This document shows positions 26,601 to 38,963 of a stretch of DNA of 64,000 bases, piece after piece. Under the pieces are notes generated by a model. That model saw only the letters and a list, made by a program, of their open reading frames with translations. It made no database searches and was not told the DNA's origin. How positions within the stretch are numbered: the stretch's first letter is position 1; every line of letters begins with the position of its first letter. Source of the DNA: Cladobotryum mycophilum (lineage: Eukaryota; Ascomycota; Sordariomycetes; Hypocreales; Hypocreaceae); assembly GCA_036429605.1 (NCBI GenBank), contig CM071591.1:5518001-5582000 (forward strand), written 5' to 3'. Position numbers and translations under genes: made by a program.

Positions 26601-28435
26601 AATAACCTAAATAATTTAAGTAAAGCTAGTTTTTTGTTTTTTAATAAAGATATAATAGTTTTATAAGATCTTATAATATTTAATCCTATAGATCTAGATA
26701 TTATAAAAGCTAATTTAGTCTATTTTATTAAAGCTATTAAAACTAAGATTTTTCTTATATAAGAAGAATTTAATATTTATAAATAAGCTTTAAAAAACTT
26801 TTATAAAAAAAAATAGCTAAAAGTTATATACTAAAAATTTAAATAGCTTATTAAATAATATATATTTACTTTTTTAAATAAAAAAGACTTATTTAAAAAT
26901 AAAAAATCTATTATTATTTAATAAGTTTTAAAAGTTAAAAAGAATTAAAATAATAAAATTATTAAATTTAAGACTAGGTTAATAGTTAAGGGTTTTATAT
27001 AATAAAAAGGTTTAGATTTTTTTAGAACTTTAATATTTATAATTACTTTTATTATTTAAAGATTAATAATAGCTTTAATAGTTATTTATAATCTAGAAAT
27101 TAAATAGATTGATTTTATAAGGTCTTTTTTAAATAGAATCCTAAAAGAGACTATTTCTTTAAAGCTTTTAAAAGATTTTTAAGAATACAATAGTAAGTCT
27201 AGTATAAAAATTAAAGCTATATTAGTTAAATTAGGCTATAAGAAAAATACTAGTTAGATTATTTAGCTTTAAAAAGCCCTATATAGGCTAAAGTAATCTT
27301 TTAAAGAATAGTAATAGGCTTTAATTAGCCTAGGCTAAAAGCTAGGCTTTAAGTCTTTAGCTTTAGATTTAATTATCTTATATAATAAAATAAAAGGTAT
27401 TTTTATAATAACTTATATTAATAATTGTTTTATTATAGGGCTAGATCTAGCTAAAATAATTAAATTAAAAATAATTATAAATAAGACTTATATTATTAAA
27501 GATAAAGGCTTGATAGTCTTATTTTTAAAAGTTTAAATTTTAAGGAATTAAAAAAAAGAATAATTAAACTAACTTAAAAATACTATATAAAAAAAACTAT
27601 AGAGTTCTTTGGCTTAGTTAATTAAAAACTAATTTATATTCTTTTATAGCCTAGATTACTAGCTAATTAAGGATTATCTAAGCCTTTTAATAAGCTAAAT
27701 AAGACTAATACTAAACTATCTTAAGCTATAGTTAGTATAGCTATTTATTTAATTATTTAAACTAAGCTAAATATAGCTTTTACTATATAATTCCTTACTA
27801 AAAGCTTTTAAAACCCTTATAAGGAATATTTATTAGTTATTTTAAAGCTATTTAATTACCTTAACTAATTAAAGGGCTTAGCTATTAGCTATAATAGCCT
27901 AAATAATTAAAATCCTATTAACTATTATAATAATAATTTTATAAAAGATAAAATATTTATTAAATTAACTTATAGTTATATTATTTAATTAATAAAAAAA
28001 CCTATTAATTAAAAAACTAAAAAAACTAATACTATAGCTTTATTTATCTTAGAGGTAAAATATATAACTATTATAAAAGTTATTAAAGAAATATAATAAA
28101 TTATTAGTTTATTTATAAAAACAAAAAAACTAATAAAGCTTTCTATGGTCTTATATAATAATAATAAACAGGCTATTTTAATAGTTAAGAATTTTATTTT
28201 ATATAATTATATAAAATATACTTTAATTAAATATATTTATATAAAAAAAGATTTTAAAAGATTTAATTATTATTATTTTTTTAGAAATTATTAAAATAAT
28301 TATTAATAGTTTAATTAAGCTATTAACTAGAACTAAATTTAAAGATTTTATAAGACTCTTAATCCTAGAGATTATTTAATTATTTTTTTTACTTTTAGCC
28401 ATGAAAATAAAAAGTTTATATTAATAATAAAAAAA

Positions 28436-28915
28436 TATTAAAATAAACTAATTAATACTCTATTAATTAGGTTTTAATAATAAAAAACAATAAGACTATT
28501 ATTTCTATTATTCCTAACCCTATTCTAGCCTATTCTAATAGATTCTAATAATAAACAATAATCCTATTATTTCTATTATTCTATAAGCTATTCTAGCTTA
28601 TTCTTTTACTTTTTATACCTTACTTATATTTCCTATATATAATAAATAAATTCCTATCTTTTAGTTAATTAATAAATTAAATACAATATCTTATCTTAAC
28701 CTATCTTTTTTTCTTTTAACCTTAGTAACTAACTAATCCTATAAGCCTTACCTTATTAGGAATTAGCTTATTAAAATACTTATTTTTCCCTAAGCTTCTA
28801 GAAGGACTGACCGAGCCTTCTAGATCAAGCTATAATAGCTTATATAAGCTATTACTAAGCTTGTTACTTATTGCTATAAGGAATTTTATGCCTAAGAGTC
28901 TACTTCCTTTTAATA
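28436..28915 (+). repeat. 3' LTR of the Copia element
   Basis: It begins TATTAAAATAAACTA, the worn form of the left LTR start, and ends CCTTTTAATA, followed by the TAACC target duplication. It keeps more C and G in its right third than the left LTR does. Confidence 0.85.
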
Positions 28916-30509
28916 TAACCATATACTTGATTTCTTTTATTTGTATTCTTTTTAGCTATATTTATTATTTAATTTAACTAATTAACCTATTTTTAGTCTT
29001 TTTATATTTTAATAATTTTCTATTTAGTTTTTAGTTAAGTTACTATAATGCTTAAATTTAAATTCTTTTTTAAGCCATTTTATTACCTTTTCTAGGTTTA
29101 GTTTATACTTAGATTTAAGTTAATTAAATACTTCTATTATTTGCTCAATTACTAAGATATTATAGTTATTAATTATATATTTCATAAAAGTATTATATGT
29201 ATATAACTATGTATATAATTCATTGTTATAGGTAAGTATAATATTAAGTATAATTAAGAGAAAGAAATCTATTTATTTATAAGATATAAATAATCTTAAG
29301 GCCTTAGATATTTGTAAAGGATTTAGCTTTTTAGGAACCTTTGTTTTTGTATTTGTTTATTATTATAGTAAATATATTATATAAAAAATATAAATAGGTT
29401 CAGGTTTAATTAAATTAATTACTTAAACTTTTATTTTAATGATATAATTAAAGCTTTTAGTATAATAGTTAGTATTACTGTTTTAATATAGTCTATTAAA
29501 GAATATTTATATTAATAAAATAGTATTAATAATATTTTATAGCTAGCATATCCTTATAGCAGGATTATTTTTATTATTATTATTATACTTTATTACATAA
29601 TCTAATAATAAATATATTACAAATATAAGCACTAAATACTATATTTACTATTTAACTATAAAATTTAAAAAGCTATATATAGTTTGTACAGTTTAAAAGT
29701 ATAGTCTTATTATATTTACTATAGTTTTATATAGTTTAATTAAAATTCCTTTAAAAGATTAGTTTTTTATATATATTATATTAAGAAGTATTAGTAGTTT
29801 AGTTATAAAAACAATACAGTAAAGTAAAAGTATTATACCTTTATAAGTTAGTTAATTAACAAGATTCTATTATTTTATTATTTTAAAACTTTTAATTATA
29901 TTATTAAAATTAAAGTTTAAGCAATTAATTTAATAAAACTTAAATTTATTTATACTTTTTATATTATATATCTATTATAATAATAAATAATAAACTAAAA
30001 AATAAATGTTTTTAAAAAGCTAAATCTTTTATAAATACTTAAAACCTTAATATTATTTATACCTTATAAATAAATAAATTCTTTTTACTAATAATAGTTA
30101 ATATTATAATTACTTAAAACAGTAAATTATACACACAATCGCATACACATAACAATCCTATAAAACAAACAATTAATAACTATAACTATTATAAAAGGAA
30201 AAAATAAGTAGGTTTTAAATAATTAAAAGCAATAATATATACAATAGCTTAGCTAATACTTTAATTATATAATTAAATAATAGGTATTTTATTAGAATAT
30301 ATAAGATTTAGATTTTAATAAGATAAAACTTAACCTATATATTATAATAAATTAATATAATTAAATAAGTTAAAAGACTGTCTTTTTAAAAGGGAATTAT
30401 TATTTTATACTATTTAAAATCTATAAATAAAACTTTATATTAAATTAATTAATATATAAATAATAAATATAAATATTAAAATTATTCTATAAAAGCTATA
30501 CTAACTATA
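28916..30509. repeat. Dispersed repeat, forward and inverted copies
   Basis: About 28,920-29,600 is a forward copy and about 29,620-30,130 an inverted copy of the unclassified dispersed repeat, giving a head-to-head arrangement. The remainder to 30,509 is AT-rich with no visible gene. Confidence 0.45.
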
Positions 30510-30997
30510 TGTAATAACCCGACCCTACGTCTAGGTCATATACTAAAAAAATGACCCACTTTTAGGAACACTTATGCTTATTATGGCCTAGCATAACTAT
30601 AATAGAACCTTAAATAAGCCAACTAATCACATTACTAATCCAGCTTACCTCTAAAGAATCAGCTTACTAGGTAAACATAGAATCACTAAGTAAGCAAGGA
30701 ATCACTAAGTAAATATAAAACTATTAAATAATTATAATAACTACTAGATCATTAGTTTATTTCTATTAAAATAAAACCTTATATTTATTCAAACCATAAT
30801 AAACCCAATTACTATATATACTAGCCTATATCTCTTTTTTATATATTTAATTAATTATTAATTTAATATTATTTACTATTAATATTTAATACCTAAACTA
30901 TAACATATTAAACCCATTGCTCAACCTCGCCCTAATCCACTGCCAATATTAACCACGATCTAGGTTATCCTAGTTAGGAAACGCCCGGAACGTCACA
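30510..30997 (+). repeat. Solo LTR (488 bp) with 5-bp target duplication
   Basis: It begins TGTAATAACCCGACC and ends CGGAACGTCACA, giving TG..CA termini. The 5-bp sequence CTATA occurs immediately before (30,505-30,509) and after (30,998-31,002). The interior of the retrotransposon is absent, so this is a recombination remnant. It is the least worn copy of this LTR family in the window and can serve as its reference. Confidence 0.9.
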
Positions 30998-31327
30998 CTA
31001 TATTATAATATTATTACTCTAATAGTAATATTGCTTATATATAGGGTTATGTAGTTAATTCATTTTAAAGTAATAATAGCAAGGAAAAGAAAAGGAGTTA
31101 TAAGGGCTAAGGTAGCCTAGGGTTAAGAAATAGTATTCTTAGTAGTTTTGTATTTTAGTGTAGTTTTTTATAGCGCTAGTGCTTTATTTTATATAGTCTT
31201 ATAAACTATTTCTTTTATTTATAAAAAAGAAAAGTTAAAAAATAGTATTTATTAAGTCTAATAGACTAGCTTATATATTTTTATATTTATTTTTAGTTTT
31301 ATTAATAATAGTTTATTAAAGCAAGTA
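30998..31327. other. AT-rich spacer
   Basis: A few less worn patches are present, but no ORF or recognisable element. It ends at the TA target of the next Fot1-type element. Confidence 0.35.
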
Positions 31328-33196
31328 ATGTAATCCACAAACAAACGGACCACACAAACGAGCGGACCACCCTCTATAACAATATCTACCTTTGCATCTA
31401 TATATTAAATTCCTTTATAATCTCTTATAACAAAACCTTTAAATAAAAGTAAAGTATTGCTTACCCTTTAAGCTCTTAAACAAAACCTGAATTTAAGTCT
31501 TAGAGCTATAGCTAAGATTTATAACATCAGTCATACAATAATTCTTTAGCGTCGTGCTAGTATATCTTTGCGATATAATATAATTACTAATTCAATAAAT
31601 CTTATAAAATTAGAAAAAAAGACTATAATTAAATATATAATTAATCTATTTACGTAATCATTTCTACCTAAATTATTTAATATTAAAGAAATAACTAATT
31701 ATTTATTACACGTACACAATGCGCTATTAATTAATAAAAATTAGGTATTAAACTTTATTAAACGCTAACTAAAGCTTTATATACACTAAGCTCGCAAATA
31801 TAACTATTAAAGAATTAAATATAAAGATCTAAAGCTTATTAACAATTAGTTTACTCTTATATAGAATATAAAAGCTAAATATAAGATTTTTAATAATAAT
31901 TTTTATAACTTTAATAAGATTAGCTTTATAATAGATATTATCTTTCTAGGTATAGTCGTTATGACTTTAAAAGGTTTTACAAAAGCTAAATTATCTTAGC
32001 CTAATAACTAAAAGTAAGTAACTATAATCTAAAACATTAATACAATAGGTTAAGCAATACTATTACTTATTATTCTTATTATATAATACTATTTTAAAAA
32101 TTAGTATTAAAAGTATAATCTTCTAGTAAATTAGCGTATTATAATAATAAAAAATAACTAGACTATTAATAAGGTTAGCTTAGATTAGATTAAGTATTTT
32201 AATTATTATATAGCTTTTTATATAAAAGGGATCTATCGAATGCTTATCCTTAATAGCTATAAGAGCTACTATTTAACGGTATTTAAGTTCTATTATAAAA
32301 AGCATAAGATTATTATAGTCTATATACCTTCTTATTCCTTATATCTACTTTAACCATTAGATATTAGTTATTTTAGGCTATTAAAGTAAGCATATAGTTA
32401 GCAAATTAAAAAATTAATGCGTATATATATTACACATATTAATAAGCTCAACTTCCTTTATATCTTTCGTATAGTATTTTTTATTATAATTAATAAAAAG
32501 AATATTAAAAGAGACTTTTTAGGATTTAGTCTATTACTATTTAATCCATAAAGTATTCTTTTAAAGCTTTATATAGAATTACAAATATTAACACCTCTAG
32601 AAACACTGATTAGGCCTATACGGCCTTGGGTCTTAAAAACACCAAAAAACACACATAAGGCTAATTTATAATTAGAGCATATAAAGAATTATATTACTAC
32701 TTACTAAAATAACTCTTTAACTATAATATTAAATACAATTAACTAATTTATAAAAAAAGCAATAATAATAATACATCAAATAGCACTTTTATATACAAAG
32801 GTCTAAGACCTTTATACAGTAAATAAAGCCATAAACAAACACCGCAAAGCAAAAAAAATATATATACGACTTAAAGGTACTTTTACTATTAAAAAAGGGA
32901 TAAGTTAATTAGATTAAAGGGATATAAATATATAAATAGAGTAAGAAAAACAGTAAGAAGGGTCTTGTACAAAGGCTACGCATTATAGCAAGTATAGCAA
33001 GATAGGCCATAATATATAAACTTATAAAAAAATATAATAAAATAAAAAAATATTTCTTATTTTATTATTAGTATAATAGTTATTTAGTATTTTTTTAATA
33101 TAGGTATAAAAGAAAAGGGCTGTAAGAAAATGGCTTTATTCTGATCTGAATAAGTGGTCCGCTTGTTTGTGTGGTCCGCTCGCTTGTGGATTACGT
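31328..33196 (+). mobile_element. Fot1-type transposon, RIP-ruined, sister of the 20,455 copy
   Basis: The left end reads ATGTAATCC and the right end GGATTACGT, with flanking TA at 31,326 and 33,197 and two AAACGAGCGGACCAC-like motifs. The transposase reads on plus and has many stops; the region around 32,245-32,280 matches the LDGHESH part of copy A. Its A8 run near 32,851-32,858 keeps the zinc-knuckle tail in frame, unlike copies A and B. Confidence 0.85.
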
Positions 33197-34644
33197 TATT
33201 TAACTTTTTATATAGTTTATTATAAACTTTCTTTTATTTATAAAGTAATTTAATAGAAGCTTAAAGAAAGGTAATAGTAAGTTTATTAATATTTAAAGAC
33301 TATTTATATATATTTTTAATTTTCCTTTTAAAGAATAAGCCTTTATAACTTGTTTAATTTTATTAGTTAATTTAATTAATTAAATTCTTTTTAATTTCTT
33401 TTTATTTTAATAACTTTCTCTTTAGCTTTTAATTTAACTATTATAAAACTTAGGTTTAAATTCTTTTAACCTATTTTATTATTTCTTTTAAGCTTAATTA
33501 ATAATTAAACTTAAATTAGTTAAGTACTTTAGTTATTCACTCTGTTACTAATAATAATAATTATATAGTTTTTAATTTTATAATTAAACAATAAACATAG
33601 TATCTAGTGCCTGTGTTTTTATTATATTTATTATTAGATTATTCAATAAGATATAATAATAATAATAAAAATAATCCTACCTTAAGGATTCACTTGCTAT
33701 AAAATAGAATTAATACTATCTCACGAACTGCTAGCTAACTCTAGACCTTAGCGTACCTCTTAAACCTTTTAATAATAACTAAGCTATTTAATTATTATAT
33801 TAAAAGCTTTAATTATATTATTAAAATTAAAGCTTAAGCAATTAATCTAATTAAACCTAAACCTATTTATATTTTTTATATCATATATTTATTATAATAA
33901 TAAATAATAAACTAAATAATAAATGTTTTTAAAAAGCTAGATCTGTTATAAGTACTTAAAGTCTTAAGATCACTTATAAATAAATAGATTCTTTCCTATA
34001 CACTTAATATTATAATTACTTATATACAAAAACATATAATTAATAACTATAATTTTTATCTAAGCTATTAAAATTATAAATACTAATTAAATAGTATTTT
34101 AATTTTATTATCTTAATAGTTAAATAAATAATTAAAATATTTAATTAACTTACATGAAGTTATTACTTATATTATATATAATAGCATAACATGCAAAAAA
34201 GCTACATATAAATTCTACTAAAACTAAAAATAAAATTAAGTAAGAAATAATAAGTAATAGCTAGAATTAAAAAGAGATTGATTATTTAAGTAATTTAAAT
34301 TATATTATAAATAAGAAATAAAGTAAAAAGAAAAAAATTAAGTTTAGTTATAATGGTTAAAAGGAATTAGATACTCTAAACAAGGAGTTATAAAAATAAG
34401 AGTAACTAGGTTTTAAATAGCTAAAAATAATAGTATATATAATTATTAGTTAATACTTTAATTATATAAGTCAATAATAAATATTTTATTAGAATATATA
34501 AGATGTAGATCTTAATAAAATAAAATAAAATATATTTATTATAATTAACTAATATAATTAAATAAGTTATAAAGACCTATCTTTTAAAAGAATAATAATA
34601 ATTATAGTTATTAATTGTATGTTTTATAGGATTAGTGTATATAT
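33197..34644. repeat. AT-rich tract with dispersed repeat copies
   Basis: About 33,560-34,050 is an inverted copy of the dispersed repeat. The end near 34,600-34,644 is the start of a forward copy that resumes at 40,412 beyond the LINE insertion. No gene is visible. Confidence 0.45.
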
Positions 34645-34880
34645 TTTTTTTTTTTTTTCATTCATTACGCTTATGGAGGCCGAAGGCCTATGAAGCGGCT
34701 ATCTATCTATCTAAAAGCTTACTGTACAGTGACTTTCTAGAATAGTAGCTAGCTGGCTAGCTTTCAAGCTAACAGTATAAGGCATTGTGTTTTCCAGTTG
34801 GTGGTTTTCTTTCTCCTAGTTCCAAGCGTTATGTATGTCCCTTAGCCTCTAGGCTGACTAGCTAACTAATCAGCCTATAT

Positions 34881-37800
34881 CTACTCTTCTAAAAACCAGC
34901 TTCGCGTACAGATCTTCGTGCTAGTAAGGAAGCCTATTAGGGCTTCCTTTCCTAGTTTTGTTGTGAAGAGCTTCTGTAACGTTAGCTGGGCTCCTGGCCC
35001 TAAGGCCTTCTGCAGGGCCTTTCTAGGCCCTTGGTATCTGCTACAGCGTAGCAGCAGGTGTTGCGTTGTGTGTCGTTGGCTACATCTACAGCGGTCGTCA
35101 GGGAGGTTCTTTATGGCTTTTTGATAGCTTTTAAGATACCCTATCCCTAGTTTTAGCTGGATATAGGCTGACTGGGTTGGTCTCGGTCCCTTGACTAGGT
35201 TAGCTTTTAGCGAAAAGCTAAGGTTATCTTGAGCTATCCTGCGGTATTGGGTGCCTAGGCCTCTCGCTCTCTGGCCTGTCTCCTCTCTCATCTCTTCACT
35301 GGCCCAGCTAGTCTGCCACTGCTGTACTATGACTTTTCTTATCTTCCGGTTTAGGTAGCTAAGAGAGGCGTATGGGCGGCCTCTATACGAGGCTTCTAGC
35401 CCTTTCTTAGCTAACTGATCAGCTATTTCATTCCCTGGGATCCCTGTGTGGCTGGGTACCCAGGCAACTGTAATGGCTATGCTTTGCTGTGATAGGAGGT
35501 GCAGCTGAGCCCGGATTCTGTAACTAATCTCTCCAGGGCCTTTGATCTTCATTATAGCTGCTTGGCTGTCAACAAAGATATAGGCTGTTGGTTGGTTTGT
35601 CCTGGATAATAGTAGGGCATCTAGGACCTTAGAGATTGCTATAAGCTCGGCATCAGCTACTTCTATGTAAGGTCCTAGGTTCCAGAATCTTGCTACTCTC
35701 GCTGTTTTCGCTGCTTCAGTTTGCCGGCTTGGGCTGTCTTCATAGTATGCACATGAGTTAGTGCTAGTACCTTTATGAGTACCCTGCGAGCCGTCTGTAT
35801 AGAAGGCTCGGTAGTTATCAAAGGTAAGGTCTTCTAGTAACTGTAGGTGTTGCTTTTTGGCTTCCTTCTTGGAGGCTTGGCTGATTAGGATAGTAGCTTT
35901 AGGTTCCTTATTCCAAGGGGCCTGCCAAACTAAATCTTGTCTTTCTATTCTCTCATACTTTCCAATAGCTTTATCAAGGCTAGCTAATAACCTAGTGAGT
36001 TGTGTTGGTGCAGCTGTACTAGTTATGGCTAATCGGATTGGGTGGGTTTCTGAGAGGGTTTGAGTGCGGAGGCCGTACTTAAGGCAGGCTTTTTGGAGTC
36101 TAACTTCAACCGGGGGGATAGCTGCTTCCAGTTCCAGTGCCTTATAAGGGGACCTCTTGAAGGCCCCTAGTATCCTGGCTAGGGCAAGGTTCTGTAGCTG
36201 TTGGAGTTGGTAGATGAGGTTTTTTTGTCCTGGTCCCTTGTACCAAAGAGGGACTCCATAATCTACTATAGAGCTTATGCAAGCTATATACAGCAGCCGT
36301 AGGGCTCGTGCAGGTAGCCCGTGTTGCGTATTGCCTAGCCTCTGAAGGCCCTGGAAGGCTTTGGTAGCCTGTTCGAGCTTTTCTGTTACGTGGTGTTTGA
36401 AGTTGAGTTGGTAGTCTAGCCAGACCCCTAGCCATTTGACCAGTGGTTTAGGCTTAACCGCTAGATTAGCTACAGTAAGCCCCTCTGTTATTGGTCGGCG
36501 TTGTCTTGCAAAGTGGATAAGCTCGGTTTTGCCTGGGTCAAACTGGACCCCTTGAGGTTCTGCTTCCCCGATAAGCTTGGCTACTATAGTCTCTAGAGCC
36601 CTACAGTTCTGATAGGCTGATCTTGATGATACAGACAGGCTAAAGTCATCGATATAGCTAAGCTGAAAGGCCTGATCTGCTATTATATCTCTAATATAGA
36701 TTAGAAACAAAATAGGAGATATAGGTGATCCTTGTGGGATCCCTATAGCTATGTCTGTTAGCTGCTGTATTTGGCCATCAAAGGCTAGCTGGATTTTCCT
36801 ATTTGATAGAAAGGAATCAACCCAGCTAATAAGGGTTTTAGGAAGGTCTAGCCTTTCTAGTATCCCTAATAGCTTTGGCTTTGATACATGATCAAAGGCG
36901 CCCTTGATGTCTAGGAACAGGGTTGTAACTACTGTCTGGTTGGCAGCTTTTCTTGATAGCTGCTGGCTTTCGATGTAGTTCGTAAGTAAGAGAACTGTAT
37001 CAACAGCTGATCTCTGTTTCCGGCCACCAAGTTGGGTTGGGTTTAGAAGGTTTTGTGTGGAAGCTAGATAGCTTAGTCTGCTTGCAACTATCTTTTCTAA
37101 GACCTTTCCTAGGCAGTTAAGCAAGGCTATAACTCTATACGCCTTTGGGCTACTGTAGTCTAGCTTATTGGCCTTTGGAAGGATGATTCCAATCGCTTCT
37201 CTCCAACTAACTGGCTGATACCCTGCTGTGAATAAGGCCTGATAAGCTTTATTTAACAGGGTTGGTACCGCCGAGTAAGTCTTCTGTATTAGGAGGAAGT
37301 TAATTGTATCAGGGCCTGGGGCTTTCTTGTTAGAGGATGAAAAGATAGCCCGTTGGACCTCTATATCCTCTAGCTTTGGCCATTTCCAGTAAGTCCTTTC
37401 GGGTGTAGGTCTTATTGGTTCTTCTTGACTGGCTATGGATAGCTTTTGAAAGCTATTTTCTAGCTGCTGTAGTTGATGTCTTGAGGTCCTAGTTGGTCTT
37501 GTAGTTGGTCTTGTGCTTGATTTAGGTACTGCCTTAGCTGTAGACCGTAAGTCTAGCCAATCTGCCGATTTGGATCTCGGCCGGCTGGGGATTTGAACCT
37601 CTATTTTTGACCTTCTAGCCGATTCGGCGTGGCTAACAGCAGGGGTGGGGAACAGTGTCTGTAAAAAGGCTATGCATTTCTCCTCGAAGGTCTGAGCCTG
37701 TTGTTGCTGGTCTTCTTTAGTATATGTAATACTAGGAAGGCTGCTATTCTGGCGTGCCTTGGTGTATTTGTATGCCTTATAGATGTCTGTGGTCACAGCT

Positions 37801-38963
37801 TCCTCAAGAAAGCTATTCCAGTGGGCTCTCTTTATAGCTCGTAGAGCTAGGTTATAGCTATTACGAGCTTCTTTCCAGATCGCTAGGGTTATTGCCGTTG
37901 GGCCTGCCTTGTACAGTCGTGTAGCTCTGTTTAAAGCTTTCCGTAGGTCCTTCAGCTCGTCGTTCCACCAGGGCTTAGAGCGTTCAGAGGGTCTTTGCCT
38001 AGCTATAGCTAGTTCAGCTGCTTCTAGGATAGTATCTCTGAGGAGGTTAGCTATCTCATCCCAACTAGAGGTGCCGATTAGCTGATCTATCTGAGCAAGG
38101 GCTCTGGGCTCTGCTCTGGTTAACAATTTGCTATAGGCCTTCCAGTCGGCTTTCTTATAGTTAAACAATGGTTGTCTTGTTTGATACAAGCGGCTTGTTC
38201 CTAGAGGCCTTGATACATAGGCTTCAAAGGTAAGAGCCTCGTGGTCAGAGCCAGTTGCTGGTGCGGCTTGCCAGTTACCCCAGCTAAGGGCTTGGAAGCC
38301 TATGCTAAAAGCTAGATCTATTACAGAAGGTCTCCGTAGGTTCTCTCTGTGATAGGTACCGCCGAGCTTTATAGCCTTACTAGTATCAACCAATAAGGTA
38401 GCCTGCTGGCTATCAAGCCACTGGACTAGGCTATTAGCTCGGGCTGTTGGCTTGGCCTGAGTGTTCCAGCGAGTGTGGTGAAGGTTGAAATCTCCTGCTA
38501 GGATAGAAGGTTGTTTAAGCCTGCCTATTGGGAAAAGTAATCGTTCAATTGTATGTAGGCCTTGTTGATTGGCCTGTTGACTAGCTTGTTGGGGTTGTTC
38601 ATTGTATAGGTTGATTAAGAGGAATGGTTCAATGCCTAGTATCTCAATAGCTAGGATATCAGGATCGTTGAAGAGGTCGTAGCGGGGTGTAAACTCTAGC
38701 TGGCTAGCTTTTCTAACATATGATAAGACTCTAGGTCTACTTTTTATGCTTGAGGGGCTAGAGCCAGGTTGTGGTGTAATAAGGTTATATGCTGTGTGTT
38801 CTAGTGCAATCCAGTTACCTGTTTCCTTATTTCTAGGGCAGTAGGGTTCCTGAAGCATGATAATATCAGCCTTGGCTTCTAAAGCTAGCTGTAGGGCTGT
38901 GTGGTGTACTGTGTCGGTTCTGTGTGTGTTATGTTGGAAGATCTTGAGATAGCTTTCTAGCAT
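34881..38963 (-). CDS. LINE ORF2, endonuclease-reverse transcriptase-RNase H, 1360 aa
   Basis: The protein nicks the target and copies the element RNA into it. An APE-type endonuclease covers about residues 1-240, with QEPY near 40, GDFNLHH near 155 and SDHEAL near 238. The reverse transcriptase spans about 540-810, with PGPDT near 548, DIKGAFD near 683, GIPQGSP and the catalytic YIDD near 769. RNase H spans about 1,045-1,185, with YTDGS near 1,051, VDSQAA and WVPSHTG near 1,168. A Cys/His cluster (CRCSQRHTTQHLLLRC) near 1,293 closes the protein. The frame is uninterrupted and all listed motifs are present. The start ATG at 38,963 overlaps the ORF1 stop. Confidence 0.93.
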   Translation of the reverse strand: MLESYLKIFQHNTHRTDTVHHTALQLALEAKADIIMLQEPYCPRNKETGNWIALEHTAYNLITPQPGSSPSSIKSRPRVLSYVRKASQLEFTPRYDLFNDPDILAIEILGIEPFLLINLYNEQPQQASQQANQQGLHTIERLLFPIGRLKQPSILAGDFNLHHTRWNTQAKPTARANSLVQWLDSQQATLLVDTSKAIKLGGTYHRENLRRPSVIDLAFSIGFQALSWGNWQAAPATGSDHEALTFEAYVSRPLGTSRLYQTRQPLFNYKKADWKAYSKLLTRAEPRALAQIDQLIGTSSWDEIANLLRDTILEAAELAIARQRPSERSKPWWNDELKDLRKALNRATRLYKAGPTAITLAIWKEARNSYNLALRAIKRAHWNSFLEEAVTTDIYKAYKYTKARQNSSLPSITYTKEDQQQQAQTFEEKCIAFLQTLFPTPAVSHAESARRSKIEVQIPSRPRSKSADWLDLRSTAKAVPKSSTRPTTRPTRTSRHQLQQLENSFQKLSIASQEEPIRPTPERTYWKWPKLEDIEVQRAIFSSSNKKAPGPDTINFLLIQKTYSAVPTLLNKAYQALFTAGYQPVSWREAIGIILPKANKLDYSSPKAYRVIALLNCLGKVLEKIVASRLSYLASTQNLLNPTQLGGRKQRSAVDTVLLLTNYIESQQLSRKAANQTVVTTLFLDIKGAFDHVSKPKLLGILERLDLPKTLISWVDSFLSNRKIQLAFDGQIQQLTDIAIGIPQGSPISPILFLIYIRDIIADQAFQLSYIDDFSLSVSSRSAYQNCRALETIVAKLIGEAEPQGVQFDPGKTELIHFARQRRPITEGLTVANLAVKPKPLVKWLGVWLDYQLNFKHHVTEKLEQATKAFQGLQRLGNTQHGLPARALRLLYIACISSIVDYGVPLWYKGPGQKNLIYQLQQLQNLALARILGAFKRSPYKALELEAAIPPVEVRLQKACLKYGLRTQTLSETHPIRLAITSTAAPTQLTRLLASLDKAIGKYERIERQDLVWQAPWNKEPKATILISQASKKEAKKQHLQLLEDLTFDNYRAFYTDGSQGTHKGTSTNSCAYYEDSPSRQTEAAKTARVARFWNLGPYIEVADAELIAISKVLDALLLSRTNQPTAYIFVDSQAAIMKIKGPGEISYRIRAQLHLLSQQSIAITVAWVPSHTGIPGNEIADQLAKKGLEASYRGRPYASLSYLNRKIRKVIVQQWQTSWASEEMREETGQRARGLGTQYRRIAQDNLSFSLKANLVKGPRPTQSAYIQLKLGIGYLKSYQKAIKNLPDDRCRCSQRHTTQHLLLRCSRYQGPRKALQKALGPGAQLTLQKLFTTKLGKEALIGFLTSTKICTRSWFLEE

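Larger units (their letters stand above)
23209..28915 (+). mobile_element. Ty1/Copia retrotransposon with both LTRs, RIP-degraded
   Basis: The LTRs at 23,209-23,687 and 28,436-28,915 (about 480 bp) align throughout. A 5-bp direct duplication, TAACC, flanks the element (23,204-23,208 and 28,916-28,920). Immediately after the left LTR, GGTTATAAGC is a plausible worn tRNA primer site; before the right LTR an A-rich run is a plausible polypurine tract. On the plus strand, worn reverse transcriptase reads YINNCFIIG at 27,414-27,440, where Copia has YVDD, explained by G-to-A change in both Asp codons. The RNase H part, with NNNKQAILIVKN near 28,170, lies at the 3' end, which fits Copia. No frame is intact. 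Confidence 0.85.
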
